Source: Akkermansiaceae bacterium | GTDB taxonomy: Bacteria; Verrucomicrobiota; Verrucomicrobiia; Verrucomicrobiales; Akkermansiaceae | Direction: 5' to 3' | Assembly: GCA_015062005.1 (NCBI GenBank) | Contig: SUVL01000003.1 | Span: 1 to 64,000 of the forward strand | DNA: 64,000 bases | Shown: positions 1 to 8,071 of the stretch, one piece after another | Numbering within the stretch: position 1 is the first letter of the stretch | Layout: each line of letters opens with the position of its first letter | Made by a program: the position numbers and the translations under genes | Notes under the pieces: model-generated | Databases searched by the model: none | Told to the model about the DNA's origin: nothing | Seen by the model: only the letters and a program-made list of their open reading frames with translations

Positions 1-55
1 AATGAAGTTTCATAGTATTTTCTTGTGTGTTTTAATTGGTTGAAGCAGGCGGAAA

Positions 56-336
56 GCACCTTCTTGCGCACTGAAGACACAGTTCACCCACTGTCCCGCA
101 GTATATCGCATTTCAGATGCGATGTACTGGATTTTCGATTTCCTGATTCATCTGCAATGCCGTATGTACGTCTGGTTGAGAAGTACGCCCACTATCTACG
201 CCGCATCCGGCAGATTGGTGGAGATGATTTACACTAAAATTCAATTTCTTCTGCATTTTCTGCTGTACATCGCATCTGAAATGCGATGTACTGCAACACA
301 GTGGACGAGCTGTGTCTTCAGTGCGCAAGAAGGTGC
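56..336. repeat. Long imperfect inverted repeat (arms about 56-129 and 262-336), MITE-like
   Basis: Left arm gcaccttcttgcgcactgaagacacag...cgcatttcagatgcgatgtac matches, with a few mismatches, the reverse complement of gtacatcgcatctgaaatgcgatgtac...ctgtgtcttcagtgcgcaagaaggtgc; arms separated by about 130 bp. Confidence 0.8.
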
Positions 337-364
337 GTTTTTCCTGCTGCAATTCATTAAAAAT

Positions 365-1155
365 ACGCGTTGGAACAATTAAATTTCAAGCGGACAAAGT
401 ATATCGCATTTGACTCAGAGGCTTGTTATTCATGAGATTGATGTATTGAAGCATAGTGAATAGGGTTACTTTCGAAATAATTCGCGCAAACAGGCCTATT
501 TGAGACTTCGCGTAATTTTTCCGAATGGCGAACTGGTCAACCAGTTGAGAAATGACCACTTCCACTCGCTTTCTGATTCTTTGGTAATCATCCGGCATGG
601 TGTGTTGTAACAGCTCATTTTTGCGGCACGGCGTGGCAAGTTCTATGCCTGCATATTCAAAAAAGGGTAAGTCTCAAAGGATTGCTGCGATATCCTTTAT
701 CGCCTACGAGAACGCAATTTGATACTTCATCCTGAATGTCCTGCAGATATTTAATGTCGTGGTGGTGAGCAGGGCTCAAATCATAACGCACAATAACTCC
801 GGCAGCAGTACAAACACAATGGAACTTGTATCCCCAATACAATTGCTGTTGAGCCGCACAATAACCATATGAGGGGGCAGAGTCCTCATTCTCTTTGAAA
901 ATGCGAAAGAGCAATAATCTCGATGTCTGAACAGGCAGGTATAGGTCCAGGATGAGGCAAATTTCCCTGAGAATTGAACGCAAGTGGAGAAAAAAGCTTG
1001 CAAATCGAAAGAATTCTGTCAAACTGAGCGTGTGGTTGCATAATGCGTTTGGTATATTTGTTAGCGCATTTATTATACTATAAATAAATGCATTATGCGA
1101 CCACATTTTAAACATTATAACGTCATTTTTCTAAAAAATAATTATTCCAACGCGT
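365..1155 (-). mobile_element. Degenerate IS982-family insertion sequence (frameshifted, N-terminally truncated transposase)
   Basis: Minus-strand peptides YWGYKFHCVCTAAGVIVRYDLSPAHHHDIKYLQDI...LVGDKGYRS and RIRKRVEVVISQLVDQFAIRKNYAKSQIGLFARIISKVTLFTMLQYIN are IS982-like, in different frames; terminal inverted repeats acgcgttggaa[c/t]aatta at 365-381 and 1139-1155. Confidence 0.75.
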
Positions 1156-1557
1156 GAAGTTTCATAAAAACTAATGGGTTAAAGTGAACGCACTTTCGCT
1201 CCACCAATATGAATACTAGTACATTCCTCGTGCGAAGAAAAGCTAAAAATTAAGCATAGCGTCATAAACAACACCATAATATATAGGTGGATATGCGCAG
1301 GAGAAGAATCACCGGAACCACTCACATAACCACAATTGATTAAATTACAATTTCTGCGAAAAAATCTTAAATACTACACTAAAAAGGAAGGAAATACAAC
1401 TTCTGCGGGAACGGGGCAGAATCAGAAGCAAAGCAATGATTATGCAGATAAAAACAGAACCAGGGATTTGAACCAAAGCCAGCCCCATACTGCACCAGAG
1501 ATTACGCTGTCTCACTTTCGGCTCGCCAAAAGGGCAGAAGCAATATATAATGCGCGC

Positions 1558-2184
1558 GTGAGCAGAAAGATACAGGTCTATACAGGTGGTTCCGTGGGTT
1601 GCAACGGCTACCTTATCGAAGCAGAGGAGGGATACGTGGCCATAGACGCACCGCTGGGTATGGCAGCCTGGGTGGCCCGCCAGTTACCGCCGGGGGCAAA
1701 GCTGACAGACCTGCTGCTCACGCACCAGCATTTTGACCATGTGGAAGGAGCCGCCGAGCTCCAGCGCCAGACGGGCTGCAACATTCACGCAGTGGCGCCC
1801 TACAGCAAAAAGCTCACGCTGGAGGAAGCCGCCGGAGCCTGGGGGCTGCCCCCGGTGGAGCCCTACACGGTAGATGATGTGCTGGGAACCGCTCCCCGCA
1901 AGGCTCACTGGGCCGGACTGGAGTGGCAGATTTTCCCGATATCCGGCCACGCCACCGATGGCGCTGCCTATTACCTGCCGGGGGATGCCGAACTCTTCGT
2001 GGGCGATATTCTCTTTGCCGGCAGCGTGGGGCGCACAGATTTCCCCGGTGGCAGCATGAGTGCGCTGGTACACGGTATACGCGAGCACCTCATGCCCCTG
2101 CCCCCGCAAACCACGGTCAACAGTGGCCACGGCCCCGCTTCCACCATAGGCGAGGAACAACTCAACAACCCTTACATCAGCTGA
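1558..2184 (+). CDS. MBL-fold metallo-hydrolase (glyoxalase II-like)
   Basis: LTHQHFDHVEG metal motif, GHATDGAAYYL, GDILFAGSVGRTDFPGG, NSGHGPAST; likely GTG start inside the longer ORF 1336-2184. Confidence 0.8.
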   Translation: MSRKIQVYTGGSVGCNGYLIEAEEGYVAIDAPLGMAAWVARQLPPGAKLTDLLLTHQHFDHVEGAAELQRQTGCNIHAVAPYSKKLTLEEAAGAWGLPPVEPYTVDDVLGTAPRKAHWAGLEWQIFPISGHATDGAAYYLPGDAELFVGDILFAGSVGRTDFPGGSMSALVHGIREHLMPLPPQTTVNSGHGPASTIGEEQLNNPYIS

Positions 2185-2193
2185 TTCAGGGCA

Positions 2194-3435
2194 ATGGACG
2201 ATTCTACACAACAAACGACAACGGAAACCAAGATGACATTCGAAGAACTGGGGCTTTCCGCCCCCATTCTGGAAGCCGTGAAGGACTGCGGCTATGAGAA
2301 CCCGACACCGATTCAGGAGCAGGCCATCCCCCACATCATGCAAGGCAAGGATGTCATCGGCGCCTCCCAGACCGGCACGGGCAAATCCGCCGCATTCGCC
2401 CTTCCTCTGCTCAACAACATCACCCACACCGGGCAGCCCCAGGTGCTGGTGCTTGAGCCCACCCGCGAGCTTGCAGACCAGCTGGCAGAGTCCTTCCGCA
2501 CCTACGCGAAGCACACCGATATCAAGGTGGGGCTGCTCTACGGCGGCGTTGGCTACGGCGCCCAGACCGAGGAGCTCAAGAAGGGCGTCGATGTCGTCGT
2601 GGCGACTCCGGGCCGCCTCATTGATCATTTCTACCGCGGCAACATGAAGTTCAAGGCCGTGAAGACCCTGGTCCTGGACGAAGTGGATCGCATGACGGAC
2701 ATGGGTTTCCTGCCCATCGTGCGCAAGATCGTGAATCTCTGCCCCTGGGAAGGACGCCAGACCCTCTTCTTCTCCGCCACCATGCCGCAGATACTGCAAG
2801 GCTTTGCCAAGTGGTGCCTGACCGACCCGGTGGAGATAGCCATAGCCCGCCGGGAAGTGGCCAGCACCATATCCCACGCCTTCTATCCGGTGGGGCTCGA
2901 CCAGCGAGATGAGCTGCTGCTCGCCCTCATCAAGGCCACGGATTTCCAGAACCTCATGATTTTCACCCGCACCCGCAAGGAAGCCGACACCGTGGGTAAC
3001 ATGCTCGCCAACGCCGGCTGGAAGGATGAGGTGACCGTGATGCACTCCGATATCGCCCAGAAGGAGCGCATGGCCGCGCTCAAGGGGTTCAAGGAGGATA
3101 AGTTCCGCATCCTTGTGGCCACGGACGTGGCTGCCCGAGGGATTGATATCAACGGCGTGACCCACGTCATCAACTACCGCGTGCCGGAAAACCCGGAGGA
3201 CTACGTGCACCGCATCGGCCGCACCGGCCGTGCCGAATCCACCGGCGATGCCTTCACCCTGCTCACTGCCGATGAAGTGGACTTTGCCAAGAGCGTGGAA
3301 ATCTTCATCAACCGCAAGATTGCCCGCCGCAAGCTGGACGGCTTCAACTACGCCTACACCGCCCTGCTGGAGGAAGGGCCCGTTCGACCGGTGCGCAAGC
3401 CGCGCCCCGCTGCCCCCAAGCGCCGCCGCCGCTGA
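2194..3435 (+). CDS. DEAD/DEAH-box RNA helicase
   Basis: ASQTGTGKSAAFALP, PTRELADQ, LVLDEVDRM (DEVD variant), FSATMP, ATDVAARGID, HRIGRTGR. Confidence 0.95.
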   Translation: MDDSTQQTTTETKMTFEELGLSAPILEAVKDCGYENPTPIQEQAIPHIMQGKDVIGASQTGTGKSAAFALPLLNNITHTGQPQVLVLEPTRELADQLAESFRTYAKHTDIKVGLLYGGVGYGAQTEELKKGVDVVVATPGRLIDHFYRGNMKFKAVKTLVLDEVDRMTDMGFLPIVRKIVNLCPWEGRQTLFFSATMPQILQGFAKWCLTDPVEIAIARREVASTISHAFYPVGLDQRDELLLALIKATDFQNLMIFTRTRKEADTVGNMLANAGWKDEVTVMHSDIAQKERMAALKGFKEDKFRILVATDVAARGIDINGVTHVINYRVPENPEDYVHRIGRTGRAESTGDAFTLLTADEVDFAKSVEIFINRKIARRKLDGFNYAYTALLEEGPVRPVRKPRPAAPKRRRR

Positions 3436-3449
3436 TTTCTGGACCAGAG

Positions 3450-3956
3450 ATGCGCGTTGTCAGCATAGACCCCGCCATCCGCAACACGGGATACGCGGTC
3501 ATCGATGGAGATTTCCGCGCCCCGCGGGCGCTGGATTACGGCACGCTCTCCCTGCCGGCAAAACTGAGCCAGAGCCAGTGTCTGCTGGCTATTCATGAGC
3601 ATGTATGTTCCCTTATCGACAAATGGCAGCCCGATGAGCTTGCCATCGAAGGCATCATCTACGTGCAGAGCCACCGCACGGCCATCACCATGGGCTCCGC
3701 CCGGGGCGCCACGGTGCTGGCAGCAGCCCGCCACGGCCTGCAGATTATGGAATACCCGCCCAGCTGTGTGAAACTGGCCACCGTGGGGCGCGGTGGTGCA
3801 GGCAAACAGCAAGTGGCCTTCATGATGCGCGCCCTGCTCCACCTTACCGAAACACCGGCCCCCGATGCGGCCGATGCGCTGGCCATCGGCTACACCCACC
3901 TCGCCGCCTCCGATCCCATCCGCGCCCATCTCTTCCGCGAGCGCAAGTACATCTGA
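3450..3956 (+). CDS. ruvC: Crossover junction endodeoxyribonuclease RuvC
   Basis: SIDPAIRNTGYAVI, LAIEGIIYVQS, GSARGATVLAA, PDAADALAIGYTH; acidic catalytic residues present. Confidence 0.9.
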   Translation: MRVVSIDPAIRNTGYAVIDGDFRAPRALDYGTLSLPAKLSQSQCLLAIHEHVCSLIDKWQPDELAIEGIIYVQSHRTAITMGSARGATVLAAARHGLQIMEYPPSCVKLATVGRGGAGKQQVAFMMRALLHLTETPAPDAADALAIGYTHLAASDPIRAHLFRERKYI

Positions 3957-3980
3957 CGTGGGCAGGCAGCCCTGCCGCGT

Positions 3981-5360
3981 TTATTCCTCATCGAAATCCG
4001 GTTCCTCCGCACCATCGGCGAAGAGCTCGTAGGCTATGGAATCCACAATTTCCACCTCGGCAAACTCGCCAACGGGGAGAGCCGGATCCACATGGATGGT
4101 GCCATCCACATCCGGGGCATCCCAGGGGCCGCGGGCAATGCCGGGAGCATCCACCAGCACACGCATGCGGGAACCGATGCTCTCCTGCCCGATTTCATCA
4201 GCAATGCCGGCCAGCAGCATGGAAAGCTCGTTGCTGCGGCGCTTCCTGGTGGCGTGGTGTACCTGGTTCTTCATTTTTGCTGCGAGGGAACCTTCCTCCC
4301 TGGAATAAGGGAAGACCCCGGCACGCTCGAAACGGAACTCCTTGATGAACTCACGCAGCTCTGCATGGTCTTCTTCCGTTTCTCCCGGCAGACCGGATAT
4401 GAAGGTAGTGCGCAGGCCGATACCGGGCACCGCTGCGCGAATATCGCGGATGAGGTTTCGGATGTAGTCGCCATCCGTCTTGCGGCGCATGGAATCCAGG
4501 ATACCGTCTGCAATGTGCTGCAGGGGGATATCCACATATTTCACCACCTTCTCGCACTGGGCAAAGGTCTCGATGAGCTCCCGGCTCCAGTGGGCGGGAT
4601 GGGTGTAAAGCACGCGTATCCAGAAATCGCCGGGGATGGCATTTATCTCGCGCAGCAGGCTGGCAAGCGATTCACCGCGGGAGGAATCCACCCCGTCGGT
4701 CTTGCTGCCGCGCTTCTCCCACTTGTCCATGCCATAGTAGGTGGTATCCTGGGCAATGAGGTTGATTTCCCTGGCGCCCTGCGCCACCCAGTGGCGCACT
4801 TCCTTGAGGATATTGGCCTGCGGCCGGCTGCGGTGCCCACCGCGAATGCGAGGAATCACGCAGTAGGCACAGGCGTGGTTGCACCCCTCGGCAATCTTCA
4901 CATAGGCATAGTGCGGCGGCGAAATCAGCTTGCGAGGCACGCCCCAGTCCGGCAGGTAGGTGGAAACCTTGCTCGTGTAGGTCTTCTCTGCCGAGCCGTT
5001 CAGGCAGGCAGAGGCAATCTCCGCCACCCGGGTGATTTCATCCACCCCCATGAAACAGCTTACCTCCGGCATCTCTTTGACCAGCTCCTTCGCATAGCGC
5101 TGGGAGAGGCAACCAGCCACGATGATATGCTGCTCCGCCGGGGCTTCCCCCGCCTCGCGGGCGCGTACGGCATCAAAAATGGTGTTAATCGCCTCCTCCT
5201 TGGCGGGGTCAATAAAACCGCAGGTGTTGATGATGAGCACATCGGCCTCCCCCGGCTCCACCTGGCGGAATCCGGCCGCCACCATGCAGCCGGTCATGTG
5301 TTCGGAATCCACCTGATTCTTGGCACAACCCAGGGAAATAAGAGCGAAGGATGCATTCAT
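3981..5360 (-). CDS. rimO: Ribosomal protein uS12 methylthiotransferase RimO
   Basis: MNASFALISLGCAKNQVDSEHM; INTCGFI; radical SAM EGCNHACAYCVIPRIRGGHRSR; TRAM-like C-terminus; start trimmed from 5408 to 5360. Confidence 0.93.
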   Translation of the reverse strand: MNASFALISLGCAKNQVDSEHMTGCMVAAGFRQVEPGEADVLIINTCGFIDPAKEEAINTIFDAVRAREAGEAPAEQHIIVAGCLSQRYAKELVKEMPEVSCFMGVDEITRVAEIASACLNGSAEKTYTSKVSTYLPDWGVPRKLISPPHYAYVKIAEGCNHACAYCVIPRIRGGHRSRPQANILKEVRHWVAQGAREINLIAQDTTYYGMDKWEKRGSKTDGVDSSRGESLASLLREINAIPGDFWIRVLYTHPAHWSRELIETFAQCEKVVKYVDIPLQHIADGILDSMRRKTDGDYIRNLIRDIRAAVPGIGLRTTFISGLPGETEEDHAELREFIKEFRFERAGVFPYSREEGSLAAKMKNQVHHATRKRRSNELSMLLAGIADEIGQESIGSRMRVLVDAPGIARGPWDAPDVDGTIHVDPALPVGEFAEVEIVDSIAYELFADGAEEPDFDEE

Positions 5361-5403
5361 GCGCGCATTATACCCGCGAGCCGCCCCGTAAGCAAGCAAA
5401 ATG

Positions 5404-5844
5404 GGCATTTGGCGAGCCGCAGGCGAGTCAAATGCCTATCCCTCATGCGCTAGCATGAGGGATTTCATACATGCCACAGGCATGTATTTCATGCACTGCG
5501 ATAGCAGTGCTTTCATACCGCTGCGAGCAGCGGTATTTACATACTTGCGATAGCAAGTATTTCATTGAGCGAAGCGACTAGTTACCGCTGCATCAGCAGC
5601 GGTACTGCCATTTTCGCAATATATTGGCCATAAGCGTGCAATGGGATACATAAAGCATATAATTTTTCCCAGGGAAGGCTAATTTATTATGCGACCGCCC
5701 ATTGGATGTACCGCTGCTAATGCAGCGGTAACTAGTCGCTTCGCTCAATGAATTACACCGGCAAAGCCGGTGTATGTAAATACCGCCTGCGGCGGTATGA
5801 AAGCGGCACTATGTGCCGCATGGCTCTGGCGTATACGCCAGAGC
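5404..5844. repeat. Mirror-symmetric array of about 12 short perfect hairpins around a 44-bp inverted repeat
   Basis: Hairpins at 5404-5436, 5440-5461, 5467-5487, 5493-5510, 5515-5536, 5541-5560, 5583-5604 | 5709-5730, 5754-5774, 5780-5798, 5803-5819, 5823-5844; 5561-5604 is the reverse complement of 5709-5752 with one mismatch. Confidence 0.95.
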
Positions 5845-5874
5845 TGCAAATTCCAATAACGGGGGGGGGAAAGG

Positions 5875-5911
5875 AACCGGCTCCCCACCAGGAAAAGGCG
5901 AGGAGCCGGTT
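5875..5911 (-). terminator. Stem-loop downstream of the small basic protein gene
   Basis: aaccggctcc...ggagccggtt perfect 10-bp stem; no strong U-tract on the minus strand. Confidence 0.5.
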
Positions 5912-5939
5912 TTGAAGTCGGGATATAATAGAGACGCTA

Positions 5940-6071
5940 TTAGTCCTTGGAAATCTTCTTAGCCATCTGAACAGGCGCAGTGTTCTTGCTGTTCTTGGCG
6001 ATTTCCTTCTGGCGCTTGATGTAAGCGGTGCGGCGGCGACGCTTCGTCTCCTTACGATGTTGTTGACCCAT
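5940..6071 (-). CDS. Small basic protein (43 aa), probably ribosome or nucleic-acid associated
   Basis: MGQQHRKETKRRRRTAYIKRQKEIAKNSKNTAPVQMAKKISKD; highly basic; internal start in ORF 5940-6200. Confidence 0.65.
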   Translation of the reverse strand: MGQQHRKETKRRRRTAYIKRQKEIAKNSKNTAPVQMAKKISKD

Positions 6072-6222
6072 GGTGGTTCTGTTGTGTGTTTGTAGGGCAG
6101 GCAAACAGGCCCGCCCGGGTTGATATAAGTGACTCTTAAATACAGCTTTTACTTTGGGATTGCAAGGCAAAAGTGTGTGTACTGGCTTTTTTATTGCCAA
6201 AAAAGGGCGTAAATGCTAGTCT

Positions 6223-7146
6223 ATGGGCATGAAAACCGCCATATTGGGAGCAGGTGCGCTGGGATGCTACTACGGTGCCCGCCTGGCCGAAGCCGGGCAT
6301 GAGGTGTGCTTCATCGGCCGCTCCGTGTATGAACCGCTGCGCGCAGAAGGGCTGCATGTGGAAAGTGTACATGGGGATATCCACCTGCCACAGGTGAAAG
6401 TATGCCGCAAGGCTGAGGAATGCGGTCCGGTGGACCTGGTGATTGTTTGCTGGAAAACCACCTGCAACGACCAGCTGGCCCACTACCTGCCCGCCCTGGT
6501 GAAAAAAAACACCGAGGTGCTTACCTTCCAGAACGGCATGGGCAATGCCGAGGCCATCTCCGCCTTTGTTCCCGCAGAGCGCGTTTTCATCGGTCTGTGC
6601 TTTGTGTGCTGCATGATGGATGAACCCGGCAGAATCCGCCACCTGGAGGGCGGAGATATCCAGTTTGCGCCCTTTGTAAGTTCACCGGCAGGTTCAGCCC
6701 GGGCGCGCGAGTTTGCAGCCATGTTCGAGCAGGCCCGCATCGTTTCCACTGCGTTTGACCACGCAGAGCAGATTCAGTGGTGCAAACTTTCCTGGAATAT
6801 CCCCTTCAACGGGCTCTGTGTGGCCCATGGCGGTATCAGCGTCAAACAACTCTTCACCATGCCGGGAGAGGATGCCCGCGCACGCGCCATCATGGAGGAG
6901 GTATGCCAGGCCGCAGAGAAACGCGGCTTTCCCCTGCCGCTGGATATCGTACACCGCCAGATGGAGCGCACGCGCATCATGGGCGAGTTCATCCCCAGCA
7001 GTGCGGTGGATTACCTGCGAGGCCGACCCGTGGAGTACGATGCCATCTGGGGCAGCACGCTGGAAAGAGCCCACGAAGCCGGAGCAGACGTGCCGCACTG
7101 GGATAAACTGGCAGCCGATATCCGCGCAAGACTGAACCGCCCATGA
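6223..7146 (+). CDS. panE: 2-dehydropantoate 2-reductase
   Basis: MKTAILGAGALGCYYGARLAEAGHEVCFIGR; KTTCNDQ; KLSWNIPFNGL. Confidence 0.85.
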   Translation: MGMKTAILGAGALGCYYGARLAEAGHEVCFIGRSVYEPLRAEGLHVESVHGDIHLPQVKVCRKAEECGPVDLVIVCWKTTCNDQLAHYLPALVKKNTEVLTFQNGMGNAEAISAFVPAERVFIGLCFVCCMMDEPGRIRHLEGGDIQFAPFVSSPAGSARAREFAAMFEQARIVSTAFDHAEQIQWCKLSWNIPFNGLCVAHGGISVKQLFTMPGEDARARAIMEEVCQAAEKRGFPLPLDIVHRQMERTRIMGEFIPSSAVDYLRGRPVEYDAIWGSTLERAHEAGADVPHWDKLAADIRARLNRP

Positions 7147-8033
7147 TACTGAATCCAGCCAGTTCCCTGCGTCAGGCTCTCCGCTGTGCCGGGGCTCTGC
7201 TCCTGCTGGCAGCAGCCGGCTGGGGGCTGCAACCACTGCGCCTGCACCTGCAACAGCAGGAAAAGGAAGCCCACCTGAAGCTGCCGCCGCCGGATTATGA
7301 ACGCACGGATGCCCTCTCCCAGCAGCTGGTCCTGTTCGGGCTGGGCGGCTTACGTACCTTTGCGGCAGAGATGCTGTGTGTTGATGCCACGAACGCCTGG
7401 CTGCAGCAGGACTGGCCACGCGCCCGCCAGCGCTGGGAACAGATTACCACACTCTGTCCCCGCCGCGTCAATTACTGGATTCGAGCCGCCCGCGATATGG
7501 CCAAGAACGCCGTAGCCTGGGTGAAGCAGGATGAGCACCTGGACGCACACGCCCGCGCCGTGCTCTGCAAGGATTATCTGGATGCCGCCGAAACCTTCCT
7601 GCAAGAGGGTATTGCCAACAATCCGCAAAGTGCCCTCCTCTGGCTGGAAATGGGCGCATTTGATGAAGACCTGGCCCGCCGCACCAACTTCACCCGCGCG
7701 GTGGAGGATTACCGCCGCGCCGTGGAGCTGGGAGCCTCACCCATGTACAAGCGCTGGGAATTCTACAATCTCTGCCGTATCCGCGGCCGCGAGCAGGAAG
7801 CCTGGGAACTGGGCCGCAGGCTGTATGAAGAAGAGCGCCACCGTTCCCCCTCCCTCCGCTGTCTGCTGGTGGTGCTGCAGAATAAGCTCCAGGTTCCTGA
7901 GGAACAGAAATTGAGCCCGGAGCAACTCTTCGGTTCCCGTGAACGGGCGCTCAAATTCCTCCGTCCCTTCCTTCGCAACGACCTTCGCTTCCCCACCACG
8001 GGAATCAGAGAGTATCTTGATGCAGCGGAATAG
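7143..8033 (+). CDS. Hypothetical membrane-anchored TPR-like protein
   Basis: N-terminal hydrophobic segment and TPR-like helical repeats; overlaps the panE stop by 4 nt. Confidence 0.6.
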   Translation: MILNPASSLRQALRCAGALLLLAAAGWGLQPLRLHLQQQEKEAHLKLPPPDYERTDALSQQLVLFGLGGLRTFAAEMLCVDATNAWLQQDWPRARQRWEQITTLCPRRVNYWIRAARDMAKNAVAWVKQDEHLDAHARAVLCKDYLDAAETFLQEGIANNPQSALLWLEMGAFDEDLARRTNFTRAVEDYRRAVELGASPMYKRWEFYNLCRIRGREQEAWELGRRLYEEERHRSPSLRCLLVVLQNKLQVPEEQKLSPEQLFGSRERALKFLRPFLRNDLRFPTTGIREYLDAAE

Positions 8034-8071
8034 GCCTTGAGTGAATGAGGTTGCTGTGTTAGAATAGCCCC

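Noticed and set aside
1455-1480. tRNA 3'-end-like string (reverse complement ggttcaaatccctggttctg)
   Set aside because: T-arm stem does not pair well and no acceptor, D or anticodon arms can be built; probably chance or an unrecognisable relic.
1684-3210. 508-aa minus-strand ORF antisense to the DEAD-box helicase gene
   Set aside because: Mirror ORF of a GC-rich real gene; His/Gly/Ala/Leu-rich composition with no domain logic.
4092-5453. 453-aa plus-strand ORF antisense to rimO
   Set aside because: Antisense artefact; rimO is unambiguous on the minus strand.
5404-5844. Possible CRISPR array
   Set aside because: Units are self-palindromic with variable stems and constant spacers, the opposite of constant repeats with variable spacers; no cas genes nearby.
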